64,000 bases of DNA from Agriotes lineatus (lineage: Eukaryota; Arthropoda; Insecta; Coleoptera; Elateridae), in NCBI GenBank assembly GCA_940337035.1, contig CALNHX010003649.1:62001-126000 (forward strand), written 5' to 3'. The notes under the pieces are model-generated. The model searched no databases. It had not been told where the DNA came from and saw nothing but the letters and a program-made list of their open reading frames with translations. This document shows, piece by piece, positions 43,264 through 54,712 of this stretch; position 1 is the first letter of the stretch; each line of letters starts with the position of its first letter. The position numbers and the translations under genes were made by a program.

Positions 43264-43889
43264 CAGGGTGTCAGGAAAGTCAACCGTGTCACTTCTGGAG
43301 ATGCTAGGGGACGCTATATGGAGTCGACAGGTCCTAATCCATTTTTGGCTTAGAAGCATAATTTCTTCAGAACTCACTGTTAAAATTGGCACCACAAATT
43401 TTGTAAACCGCTGTATGGTACCTACTGCGTTTTTGTCTCTTGATGTGTTTTTTTGGTCAATTAATGTCAATATAATAAATAATTGCATGTTTGACTTTTG
43501 TAGTAAAAATATACACAGTGCAGGAGTATGCTGATATGTTTTTTGTGTATGGTGCTCTGGTGATGTTGGGTCTGTGAGTACGTCAATATTTTGTCTTTAT
43601 TATTGGATTTAAAATTATCAAACTCCGTTTTAAAAGTGTTCTAAAAGCTAATAAATTATGTATGTAGACGGCATATGTGACAATTGTTTTCCCAGCTTAA
43701 CTCAAGACACTGCGTCAAGCCTCCAATTTAAGGCAAAGTACAGCAGTTCTCAACTTTTCTTTTTAATTTTCAACGTTCGTTTTTACGAAAAGTATGCTTG
43801 TCAGCCAAAAATGGATTAGGACTTTTCGACTACATATAGCGTCCCCTAGCATCTCCAGAAGTGACACGGTTGACTTTCCTGACACCATG
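43264..43889. mobile_element. Nonautonomous mariner-type element with long TIRs
   Basis: About 626 bp. The left end CAGGGTGTCAGGAAAGTCAA is matched by TTGACTTTCCTGACACC on the right. The inverted match extends about 90 bp through GGAGATGCTAGGGGACGC and ATCCATTTTTGGCT. TA precedes the left end; the last bases of the right end have decayed (CATGCA where CCTGTA is expected). The 450-bp interior has no transposase. Confidence 0.85.
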
Positions 43890-45940
43890 CATAGTAAAAT
43901 TTATTTTGTGTTTGGAAATAGTTTGGCCTTTGAACATCCAAGATTAGCTGCTTTGATGTCGAGCTCTCTCTCTCTCTGTGTATTTCGAAGGAGCCCTCGT
44001 TATTATATCATTTGCTCTGTGTTGTTTATTTATCCTATTTAAATGTTTGGACTCCGTTGATTATAAAGTAATGGAGCTCCAATTTAAACATTCGTTTATG
44101 TATTGAATGCTGTTACCAATTGTATTTACAATTTAAATGTATTGTTTTACAGCCCAGTCATTTAAGAGTGAAATAAATCTAATTTGTTTCTTTTAAGAAA
44201 ATATAATGCGCATAGACAATACAAGAACGCGCATTCTTCAAGCACACCAAATTTAAAAGTTGTGTTTATGCATTGATTGGAAATTGTAGGAAAGTGTATA
44301 GGAAAATTGAACGCAAACAGCTAAAGCAATGTTTGTAGCTGGAAAGAAATTTAGCTTTACACCAGAGCTCACTGCTTCGAGCGTGGACGAAGTAGATCCA
44401 AACACCTACGGGTTGAATTTCCACGAAGGAACCTTGTCAGTCATGGAAATAAACACTGTCCTAAGACAAGTTCGAAGTTCACGAGCAATGTGAACCCTAC
44501 CTTCCCGGCGAGTTAGCTACGGACGATCGGGGGTTTACTACGGCTGCCTCCCAACGCAAACCGTTTTGCTGTAAGTGCGGGTTTTGTCGTAAAATTCCGA
44601 TTATACCGCAACAAGACTTAAAAATATGTGCGAAACCATCACGTAAACTTGACTATCACTAAACACCACGTTATCATAAAGCCAAATTTTCTTAAAATTG
44701 CATAAATTTCTGTTATTTCAGTGAGAAGAATAACAATTACAGTCGGATTTTTATACTTCTTGTCTTACATTTTTGAAGGAATTTCTATGTCAAAATTGCA
44801 TTTTATCCTAGAAACTGTTTCCATATCTTTCTCGAATTTCTCTATCTGAAAGTTTTCTATCGCTCGAGGTAAAATTCGCAAATATTCGAGCCAGTAATTG
44901 TTCCCACTAATTTTTTTTTTATTGTGTTAAATGAAATTCTAAATTTACAGTGATATTTCTGTAACCTAAATATTCTTGAAGCTTTAACTGCTTCTAAAAG
45001 ACCACCTACCTAAAATCCATCCTAAGTATATTATTTCTTAGCATTTCTTATTCGGTTGACAGCCACTATAATACCTAATACCAAAGAGCATATAATTAGA
45101 AGAGACTCGGTGCTGGGCAGTATTAGCGTATAGCTTAAAAACTCCCGTTCGCTAGGCTACCAGGTCTTAACCCTCTGACGGTAGGGATCCCAGTTAAACA
45201 TAGCTCAGGAAATTTGACGATCTCAGAGCAGAACCATGATTCTAGAATCCGTTCCTTCAAACTGACGTGCGATGTTGCCAAGGTTAACACACCCTTCGAA
45301 AGATAATAACTTGGGTTACAAAACACAGGTAGACAACATTTCCCATTGTCTCTTAGCCATTACATTGAAAATAAGCCGCCTTTAGAAATAAGTACATAAT
45401 TCCTGATACGTTTGCATCAAGCAATCATTGCTTTGAAATATAGCAATTATTCCTTTTTATCGTGGTTTTATTTTATTCCGTTGCTTGTATATTTCTTTGT
45501 AATTCTAATCGCAAAAATTGAATAAATAACTCAGTTTCTTATTATCACCAAAAGGTTATTAGGCAGCTATTAAAAGCCAACTGACAACAAACGATAAACG
45601 ATGTGGATTCCTTTTTATCGGCTCACACTTTGTTTTGTTTATTATTATAATAGATCATTTGTACTGAAAAATCTGATTCCTACGATTTGTGAATTTATAC
45701 GGCTTCCTATATCTTTGTAAAGGGTTTCTGTAAACTAACTGACGTCAGCTGCAAATGTTTTGAATAAACATCTTAAATTTCTGAAATCCGGCCTTGGATT
45801 CCCGTTGAGGTCAACCGCCCCTCGCATAGAACGGCTCATTGAAAAGCCTCTTAGTTTGACTTGACCAAAATATAACATTACCTGGGCCATAATCCCTACC
45901 TAGATCGTTCTAAGATATGACGAAAAAGAATTTGCATTTT
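43890..45940. other. Long stretch without recognised genes
   Basis: Mostly AT-rich. Two CpG-richer islands, at about 44380-44600 and 45100-45330, stand out but give no recognisable protein or structured RNA. They may be fragments of unknown elements. Confidence 0.4.
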
Positions 45941-46952
45941 CTATTAAATGGTTAGCATGGATCTCTGGAATTGCGTAATCTTAAAAATTGCCAATATGTA
46001 TTGCGCACCCAGCGACGACTTCGAAAAATTGGTGCTAATATTCGAATAACTCTTGTATACTGTTACTGAAACAATTAAGAAAATAATCATAAACGGCGAT
46101 TTCAATATTAGATTTAATTATAACTAATGCCATAAAACAATTTTTTGTAATTTAATCAACTCTTTTGGTCTACGTGTAACAATAAAAGAAAGCACACGTG
46201 AAAAAAAATGTCAGTAAAATTTAGTAAAACAAAAGAAATCAAAACCATAACAATGTGTCGTAGCAAAATATGTAAAAAGTCAAGATGTCCCAGACACGAT
46301 AGTAAAATATCAGCCTATCAGCCAAAGCGGATGGTTCAGTTTATACAATGACCTAGAAAATACAGACTGGTCATTTATCAATAATCGTTACTTATAGCCA
46401 TCAATACGTTCTGCGTTTCCTGAAAAAACCTAAATCTATCATACAAGCAAAATCGCAACTGGTTTAACGATAAGTTACAAAAAATAACAAATCGCCTGCA
46501 GTATTTAAGGCTTCGTTATAATCAGACTCCGACGGGGGAATTGCTGCAAAATTATAAAACTTATAAACAATTGTATAGATCGGAGATAAAATCTTCAAAA
46601 CGCGCTGTTTCTGACTAGTACCTAAGTAAACATAGGTATTCTCCTAAATCCATGTGGAATGTAGTTAACTCAGTAAGGCCAATAAAAAATTATGCTCCTA
46701 ACTCGATTAACTTATCGGCAAACACCTTTAATAATAGTTAGCATCTGAATATCTTGAAGCAAGGACGTGCCTGCGGTCGCGTCTGTTCCGCGCGAAAAGT
46801 GCAAACCAAATAGCATATTGCAAATACATATTTTCTATTTACGAAAGAATCGCTAATAAAGTGCATTTCTAACATAATTACCTTAGTGTCAGCCTAATGG
46901 CTGGCAGTAATCAACAATTTTCCGTACCCTTCGCACAGCCTCCGATGATGCA

Positions 46953-47804
46953 ATGTCACCTGCAATACCCACCGCCCCTGGGTCTGATACAACCAGAACT
47001 ATAAAACCTCCACCAATTTTTATCTCGGATGTATTAAACATTAATTCTCTTACAGCAGAACTAAAAGCTATCGCTGATAAAAAATACAATTTTAAAATCG
47101 TAGGAAAAACACAAGTAAAAATCATGGCGAAAAATTCAGATACCTACAGAGCTATAACAACAAGGCTACTGGAACTAAAAGTTCAGTTCCATACTTACCA
47201 GCTGAAGGAAGAACGTAGCTTCAGGGTAGTAATAAAAGACCTCCATCACGCGGTTGATGTAAATGAACTAAAGGCCGAAATACAAAGCCAAGGACACAAA
47301 GTTACAAACATTTACAATGCCAAGCATAGAATTACTAAGGAACCACTCTCCATGTTTTTCCTTGATTAGCTCCCAGCGAAAACAACAAAGATATATACAA
47401 AATCAATAACCTTTTATACACAAAAATAATAATAGAGCCACCACACCAAAAAAGGAAATTCCACAATTTGTAACTTGCCAAAGATATGGACACACAAAGC
47501 CAGGTGTGTGAAATGCGGAGCCAACCATCCAACAAAAACGTGTACTAAAACAAAAGAAACTGAACCTAAATGCGTTTTATGTAATGGCTCACACCCAGCA
47601 AACTATAAAGGGTATCAGGTTTACCAAGAGTTAAAGAAGAGAAAATTTCAACGAGCACGCCCCAAAATACCCATACCACAACCAAGTTTTACCCAGCCGC
47701 ATCTACCAATCAATAACGAGAGAACACTGGCCCAAACTGTAGCAAATGGACCACAACTCTCCTCTCAAGAGAACGTACCACACACGTCAACATCGAGAAT
47801 TTAG
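46953..47804 (+). pseudogene. Jockey ORF1, Gag-like RNA-binding protein
   Basis: The first frame (46953-47369) has the typical opening PPPIFISDV and the conserved FHTYQLKEERSFRVVIKDLH block (about residues 80-100), ending at a premature stop. The second frame (47475-47804) holds Cys/His zinc knuckles: CQRYGHTK just upstream, then CVKCGANHPTKTC and CVLCNGSHPANYKG. A Pro-rich tail follows. Such proteins coat LINE RNA and carry it to the nucleus. A stop and at least one frameshift separate the halves. Confidence 0.85.
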
Positions 47805-47883
47805 AAAAAATGATGATAGAACTAGCTGAAAATATCAAAACAATGTTAAACCTCCTCACAGCCATCGTCGCTAAACTGCACTA

Positions 47884-50091
47884 ATGGTACAAACACTTAA
47901 GATTGCAGAATGGAAAGCCAATGGCTTGTCAAACCACATCCAAGAACTGCGAACCTTTATTATCAATCATGAATTAGACATAGTTCTAATCTCTGAAACC
48001 CATTTCACAGATCCCCTGACGGAACGGCACATGGGGGAGCGGCAGTAATTATAAAAAGGTCAATTAAGCATTATCAAGCAGATAAATATATTACTGAGCA
48101 AATCTAGGCTACAAGTGTGGTTGTAGAAGACTGGTTAGGACCGATCACAATCACAGCGCTATATAGTCCACCTAGGCATAATATTAAAGCAGAACACTAC
48201 ATCCAGTTCTTTAGCACACTGGGAGCACGATTCATCGCAGGCGGGGACTTCAATGCAAGCACCAAGAATAGAGTGCTAGAGTAACTACCACCAAAGGACG
48301 CGGGCTACTAAAGTCACTCACCACAAGCAACCTTAACTACCTCACCACTAGATAGCCTACATACTGACCCACGGATATAAGAAAAGTTCCGGACTTGCTG
48401 GACTTTTGCATTACAAAAAACATAGCACAAAATTACTTAAGTATTGAACAATGCCTTGATCTATCATCGGATCATTCCCCGAACATAGTCACTTTGAGTT
48501 CATAATTAATCCTCATACAAAGACCAATAAGACTCTATAACAAAATGACCGATTGGGACACGTTTAAAGAACTAATCAACGATAATATAAACCTAAAACT
48601 ACCTCTCAAGACCGCAGATAAAATTGATGAAGCAGTAGAGCACCTAAATTACAGCATACAAAGTGCGGCATGGTAGTCAACCCCAACAATACAAATCAGA
48701 GATACGCAAAATGTGCTACCCGTGGTAATAAAAAGAGTAATAGCCGAAAAACTAAGACTTCGGAGAATCTGGCACAACACCAGCTTTCCAAACGACAAAA
48801 ACAAGCTAAACAATGCAACACGAAGGCTGAAAACACTGTTCTAAGATTACAGAAACCAAACCATACAAAATTATCTGTCCACCCTATCCGCAACTAAAAC
48901 ATCGGATTATTCACTATGGAAAGTCACGCGAAAATTGAAGCAATCCCTACAAGGAATACCTCCAATTCGGAAACCCAAAGGAACCTGGGTCAAAAGGGAA
49001 CAAGAAAAGGCTGACACATTTAAAATACACATAACAAATGTGTTTGAACCGCACCCCTCTTAATTAACTCCAGAAGAAAAAACTGAAATCTTACGTTACC
49101 TGGATGCTCCAGATCACCTAAGCCTACCAATTAGAAAGAATAAAGTAAAGGAAGTCCAATTCGCAATTAAATCTCAAATAAACCCCAAAAAAGCGCCAGG
49201 CTACTATCTAATCACAGGAAAAATCTTAAAAGAACTGCCAGAAAAAGGAATAAAACTAATAACTGCTATATTTAATGTCGTTTTAAGATTAAGTTATTTT
49301 CCAGTCCATTGGAAGATGGCTCAGGTAATACTCATCCCAAAACCAGGGAAACCACCAGAAGACGTATCTTCCTACTGTCCCATTAGTTTATTACCACAAA
49401 TAGCTAAAGTCTTCGAAAAGTTATTACTAAAAAGAATTAAACAAATTCCTGAGAAAAAACACCTTATTCCGGAACACCAGTTTGGGTTTAGAGAAGAAGA
49501 TGGTACCATCGAACAAATCCAGGGTAGTAAGCAAAATCAATCGGGCCTTTGAACGGAAGAAATATTGCTCTGCTGCGTTCTTAGACATAAACCAAGCGTT
49601 CGACAAGGTTTGGCATGCCGGACTACTATTCAAGATAAAGAAAAACCTTCCTCACGCCTATTATTATCAACTCATAAAATCCTACCTATCTGACAGACAC
49701 TTCCAGGTTAAATTTCAAGACGCACTCACAGACCTGCACCCTCTAAAGGCTAGAGTCCCCAGGGAAGCGTATTAGGACTCTTTCTCTACATATTGTTTAC
49801 AGCTGATATTCCTATTACAAATTATACAACAATCGCTACGTTCGCGGATGATACTGCAATACTAGCATCTGACGAAAACCCTGACATAGCATCAAGAAAC
49901 CTACAAATTACTCTCAACCATGTGCAGGACTGGTTACGAAACTGGCGCATCAAAGTCTACTCATGTAACTTTTACACTCCGAAGAGCAACATGTCCACCA
50001 GTTACACTAAACAATACACCACTCCCACAACCAGAAAATTTCAGATACCTTGGTATGCATCTCGAACGACGGTTAACTTGGAAAAACATCA
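47884..50091 (+). pseudogene. Jockey ORF2, endonuclease and RT (N-terminal 70%)
   Basis: It starts MVQTLKIAEWKANGLSNHI, an endonuclease opening, with DIVLISETHF at about residues 36-45. The domain is then shredded by stops. The RT is better kept from 49040: INPKKAPGYYLITGKILKEL, MAQVILIPKPGKPP, HQFGFREE, LDINQAFDKVWHAGLLFKIK and PQGSVLG-like sequence. The catalytic FADDTAILA is near 49841. Reading continues to the WKNIIIN-type thumb at about 50085, where repeat C interrupts. Frameshifts lie near 49530 and 49770. The protein resumes after the insertion at 52111. Confidence 0.83.
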
Positions 50092-50195
50092 TATAAATAA
50101 AGGAGAACGATCCAAACGTGTGTGTCCGTCACGACAATTGCAAACGCGATGTCCCCTATTTGCGTTTGCATTCATTTCGCCGTCGCCTCAATTTC

Positions 50196-50758
50196 GTGAC
50201 CGAGGCGGAGCCCCGAAGGCCCCTTTGAAGAGGGGCGGAGTTCCGAGCGCCCCTTGGAGAAGGGCAGAGCCCCGTGAGCCCCCTTAGAGGGGGGCGGATT
50301 TCCGAGAGCCCCCTTAAAAAGGGACGGAGCCCCGTGAGCCCGAGTGGCGGATCTTTGAAGGCCCCTTACAGAGGGGCGAAGCACCGAGGGCCCCCTTGGA
50401 GAGGGGCAAAGCCCCGATGGCCCCTTTGAGAGGGGCAGAGCTCTAAAGGCCCTCTTGGAGAGGGGCCGAGCCCCGACGGCCTCTTTGGAAAGGGGCGGAT
50501 CCCCGACGGTCCCCTTGGTGAGGGGCGGAGCTCTGAGAGCCCACTTGAAGGGGGGCAAAGCCCCGTGAGCCCCCTTGGAGAGGGGCAGAGCCCGGATGGA
50601 CCCTTGGAGAGGGGCGAAGTCCCAAGGGCCCCCTTGGAGAGGGGCAGAGCCCCGTAAACCCCCTTGGAAAGGGGCGGATCTCCGAGGGCCCCATTAGAGG
50701 GGGACGGAACTCCGTGAACCCCCTTGGAGAGGAGAGGATCCCCGAGGGCCCCATTTTA
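50196..50758. repeat. GC-rich 30-bp minisatellite, about 19 units
   Basis: Repeated variants of GGGGCGGAGCCCCGAGGGCC followed by CCCTTGGAGA, about 30 bp each. Because 30 is divisible by three, the minus strand stays open and reads as a Pro/Ser/Gly-rich 10-residue repeat. There is no sign of a promoter or a real protein. Strong local GGGG/CCCC pairing makes the unit fold into hairpins. Confidence 0.9.
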
Positions 50759-51571
50759 AGCAATTATTCTCTCTTCAAATGATAACAGATCTCCTTTAGA
50801 CTTGCACGAATGTGTATCTACAAAGAACTCCCGTTTTATCAAAAAACTGCTTTAAAACTGTGATACTGAAACGTCTGTTACTGAAATATGACTACAAATA
50901 CTTGTGTAAACTGCAGGAGTCGCCTGTACCGCATTCACTCCAATTGTTACACTGTGACAAGATTTTCATGTGCATTTTTTAACGGTGTGATCAGTGACAT
51001 TTAGTAACAAAATACTACTAAAGTCAAAATTATTGCTACTTTAGATAATTTATAAAATGTCAATGTCTCATTTTGACATTAGTAACTTTTTTGCAACTAA
51101 ATATGCATACATTGCTAAAAATATTCAATAGGACGTTGAAACGACTCTTAATGGCGGATTTTAAAACAACCAATCAGAAACATGACCAAAATTGACCACA
51201 CTGTCGTTAATATAAACACTGTACTGTGTAGCTGTCAACACATTAGTTCGTGGTGTATATTTATGTGATATTTGTGTGGTGTATTTCGTGTGATCTGCTG
51301 TCATCCATGTTGTCTCGAGATGCAAACCATTGTTCCTTTTTCGCCTTCTGTTGGCATGAAACCGGTGACACCAATAACTCGGCAGAAGCCATGAGATTAA
51401 GAATCGAAAAATCGATGTAAGGTCGAGAATCGAACTGATCTAGAAAATTGGCGAAACTGGCGAAATGTTTAGCAGAGGTTTTTCAAATTTGGCATCTTGA
51501 GGCACATACGATGACGTGCTGATCGTATGGGACTTTTTTGGCATGTTTTTTTTTAGATCATGTCGACAATT

Positions 51572-51839
51572 ACACCCGTATTCATAGTCGTTCGCCAGCG
51601 GATCGCCGGCGACTCGTCGGAGTTTCGTTATGAATAGTATGTTGGCGGCACTGTACGTCTATGTCAAATTCAAGGTGATCAGGTTAGGTTTTCAGTCAGT
51701 TTTGACAGACACTGACACAAAATCTAACCTGCTAACCTCGAATTTGACATAGACGTACAGTGCCGCCAACATACTTTTCATAACGAAACTCTGGCGAGTC
51801 GCCGGCGGTCCGCTGGCGAACGACTATGTATACGGGCGT
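51572..51839. mobile_element. Foldback MITE nested in repeat C
   Basis: About 268 bp. Arms of about 120 bp start ACACCCGTATTCATAGTCG and end with the near complement CGACTATGTATACGGGCGT. They share ATCGCCGGCGACTCG and ATGTTGGCGGCACTGTACG. Both arms are about 90% matched, so it is a single large hairpin. Confidence 0.88.
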
Positions 51840-52110
51840 TAGTAGTGCGATGGCTCCTCTTGGAGCCTTTCAACGGTTAGGTGAAAGCAGTGGGCTTCCA
51901 CCTCACCACGTGAACGTTCCTCTTTGTTTAGAGGACGGGTATTTCCCTATTTCTTCCACCACAAAAGAACCCTCTGCTTCCTGTCATGCGAAATGTTGTG
52001 TTTTCTAAGATTGTGTAACAAGTGTGTAACAGAAAGCAATGGCCCTACGTAATAGGCCTAAAAATGGTGGTAAATTGAATAGGATAGATCGCGCAATAGC
52101 GCGCGCAGTC

Positions 52111-52423
52111 CCGTTTATCTTTAATAAACCAAAACAACTGGTCCTTAAGTTCTCCAAGTTATACTGGTTACTAGGGCGCAAATCCAAACTAACCTTGAAC
52201 AACAAGGTCCTAGTAGTATACAAAACCAATATGGACATATGGAGTCAAAGTGTGGGGAACTGCAAGTTATTCAAACTTGGACATACTACAAAGGTTCCAA
52301 TCAAAAACATTAAGGGCAATGGTAGACGCGCCTTGGTAAGTAAAAAACGAAGTCATACATTGCGACCTTAAAATGGAAACAGTGAAAGAAGTAGTGAAGT
52401 GCGCGAGTGAAATAGATATTTAT
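52111..52423 (+). pseudogene. Jockey ORF2 C-terminal region, first piece
   Basis: This resumes ORF2 after repeat C: FNKPKQLVLKFSKLYWLLGR and KSKLTLNNKVLV are Jockey thumb/C-terminal motifs. A frameshift near 52215 breaks the strongly conserved Y-K-x-x-L-K-P-x-W-T-Y-G-x-Q-L-W region. It ends at 52423, where a further insertion starts. Confidence 0.8.
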
Positions 52424-52812
52424 GCATTAAGGGAGATATGAATATGTTTTTTCCCTGAGGTTGACATGTGTTACAGACCGAGGGTCCCTGGCCCGAGGTC
52501 TATAAGTCAACCGAAGGTAAAGAACATGAATATCTCCTGTAGTGCATACAATATTTTATCTACTAGCATATTCGTAAAAATAGTATGAAATTTCAAAATG
52601 TCATAATGACATTTAAAATTATAATATGTAAGTAACATCAAGGATTGCCTCATTGTATGGTTGTTAAGACGTTATTTGTAGTTGCATTGTTACCATGAGT
52701 TTGAGGGAGAAATAATTTGACAAGTCCCTTGGGAGTTATGAGTAGCTTTTCATATTTTGTTTCTATGACGAAAATGTACAATATCATGTTGTTAGTAGAT
52801 AAAATGTATTTT
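52424..52812. mobile_element. Foldback insertion in the Jockey C-terminus
   Basis: About 390 bp separating Jockey ORF2 codons at 52420 and 52813. Internal inverted words include AGATATGAATATG with CATGAATATCTC, TGAGGTTGACATG with GTCAACCGAAGG, and ATTTTATCTACTA with TAGTAGATAAAAT. The exact ends are uncertain, and no coding sequence is present. Confidence 0.6.
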
Positions 52813-52921
52813 ACGCCTCGAAAGTCACACCAACACCCTCGCCCTAAATCTATTGGATAAAAGAAACATAACCAGTAGACTACAAAGACACAAACCCCTT
52901 AACCTAATGGACCGCTTCTAG
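52813..52921 (+). pseudogene. Jockey ORF2 extreme C-terminus
   Basis: Reads SHTNTLALNLLDKRN, then SRLQRHKPLNLMDRF and a stop at 52919-52921. The closing L-x-x-x-D-R-F stop is characteristic of Jockey ORF2. The 3' UTR and A-rich tail follow up to 53113. Confidence 0.8.
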
Positions 52922-53986
52922 ACAAACATCTATATGACTAAATTTTTATGTGTATGTAGTATGTATACGAATTCCTAATACACCTATTTAATGTACCTAA
53001 TAAGTAACGTTTAAAGGAGCCTTCCAATGAAGACCTCTAACATGTATGAATTTACCAAATTTACCTGTTGCTCAACCGAGCAGATTGTAAACAAAATAAA
53101 GGCTAAAAAAGAAACCTTTAATAATTACTAATTACTTTGCAGAAGTTGCAGAAAAACTCCTGCATGAGTTAAAAAGCTCAAATGCGGCAAATGACACTGA
53201 ATTTAAAATTGAAAATGTGTCATATAACGACATCAGAGACGTTACCAACGGACTAAAAAGTAAAGAAAGCAAAGACTGCTACGACATAAACGAAAAAATA
53301 ATTAAAAACGTAAAAAATGTTATAATATTGCCTTTGACAAAACTTATCAATGAGTGTATCGACTTCACGGTTTTCCCGATTGTATTAAAGGTGGCGAAAA
53401 TAATTCCGGTGTACAAGAAAGACTCACCGGACAAAATGGCAAAAATTTTCGATACGGCTATTTTGTTATTTATAACCAAATGATCAATTACTTGAAAAAA
53501 CTCTATCCTCAATCCGCAACAATATGGATTTAGAAAAGGTTTTACTACTTCCAAAGCCATCACGGATTTTTCAATTCGTATCACAAAGAATTTCGAATGC
53601 GGCAATTGCTTAGGATGCTTATTCTGTGACCTGAATAAGGCGTTCGATTGCATGTGCTACGAACTATTGATGGATAAACTGAAATTTTACGGGTTTAGCG
53701 AGAATACTATAAGCCTGATAAACTCTTTTCTTACAGACAGAGTTCACTTTGTTCAATTCAGAAACAATACGTCCGACGTCCGCTCTGTTCGGCATGGAAT
53801 CCCGCAAGGGTCAGTTTTAGGCCCCATAATTTTTTTATTATACAGGGCGGGCCAAGAAACTTGTAGCCGCTGAAGATTTTTTATTGCAACCCAAATATCA
53901 AAGCACTGCACATGATTATATCTTTTATGCATTAAAAACGGATCATGGCTGGTAAATATCAAACTAAACAATATTTGCTGTATGTA

Positions 53987-54712
53987 CAGGGTTCGGCAAT
54001 AGAATCTGACGGATTTCAACGGGCTGTTGCGAATTTAAGGTAACAGTTATTAGAATGAAACTAATGAATAAATAACGTATAAATAATGCAATTTATTAAC
54101 AATCAATTACTTTTTGAATATTACATCAAATAAATGTGATCCGCGGCGTACAGCCAATTCTTCTAATCTTTTACGAAAGTTATCCATTATACGCTGTAAT
54201 AAATTTTTATCTCAATTAATTTCTTCGATTTCTTGACTTATTCGATTTTTTAATTCTTGAATGGTGTGTGGCCTGGATCGAAACACTTTCTTTGAGTTTT
54301 CCCCATAGAAAATAATCTGGCGCCGTTACATCTGGAGATCGGGGAGGCCAAGGGATATCGTCAAATCGTAAAATTAAATAATTGTGGAAAACGTTTCTCA
54401 AAAGATTTAATGTTTCTCGGACCGTATGGGCAGTTTCTCCGTCCTGTTGAAACCAAGTATCGTTAATGTTGATACCTGATCTCCGCAATTCCGGAATAAA
54501 AAATTGTTGCAACATTTCTCGATAGCGTTCACCATTTCTGGTTTCAATATATGTAGTTACGGCAAACACGCGGAAATTCACTGGCCAGTTGTCCATGGTA
54601 ACTAAAACTGCATGTATGGAGGTATACTTTTCTGCAACTGTCAGATTCCTACTTCATTTGTTATATAAACTAGCACTCCTCCTAATCCGTCAGATTCTAT
54701 TGCCGAACCCTG
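53987..54712 (-). mobile_element. 726-bp mariner nested at the left TIR
   Basis: Perfect 28-bp inverted ends: CAGGGTTCGGCAATAGAATC plus CTGACGGAT-type continuation at 53987-54014, and the complement at 54685-54712. TA flanks both sides (53985-53986, 54713-54714). The interior encodes only part of a transposase. The perfect ends suggest fairly recent mobility in trans. Confidence 0.93.
54216..54596 (-). pseudogene. Transposase fragment of the 726-bp mariner
   Basis: 126 codons. It contains NGERYREMLQQFFIPELR, then the second catalytic region WFQQDGETAHT (Asp present, about residue 52). FDDIPWPPRSPDVTAPDYFLWG follows, bearing the third Asp (about residue 84-90). The last 20 residues are frameshifted where the family continues with a K-x-x-V-Y motif. 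The N-terminal DNA-binding domain and first Asp are missing, so this is an internal-deletion derivative. Confidence 0.85.

Larger units (their letters stand above)
50092..52110 (-). mobile_element. Repeat C, long copy, inserted in the Jockey RT
   Basis: About 2 kb. Its minus strand begins near GGGACTGCGCGCGCTATTGC and ends near TCGTTCTCCTTTATT, matching both parts of the short copy at 20722-20950. The interior holds a GC-rich 30-bp minisatellite (50196-50758), AT-rich spacer and a foldback MITE (51572-51839). There is no transposase, and the exact edges and target duplication were not resolved. Its class is unknown. Confidence 0.72.
46736..53113 (+). mobile_element. Jockey-clade LINE, full length but interrupted
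   Basis: The 12-bp ACCTTTAATAAT occurs immediately before (46724-46735) and after (53114-53125) the element, marking its insertion into the old LINE. It begins AGTTAGCATCTGAATATC with a 5' UTR, then ORF1, ORF2 and an A-rich tail (AAAATAAAGGCTAAAAAAG). Two later insertions, at 50092-52110 and 52424-52812, split ORF2. Without them it is about 4 kb, the normal length for Jockey. Confidence 0.85.

Noticed and set aside
45135..45326. A SINE or tRNA-related RNA in the CpG-rich patch
   Set aside because: No A/B box pair, cloverleaf or poly(A)/short tail could be identified.
50172..50763. Pro/Ser/Gly-rich repeat protein on the minus strand
   Set aside because: It is an accident of a 30-bp minisatellite whose period is a multiple of three.
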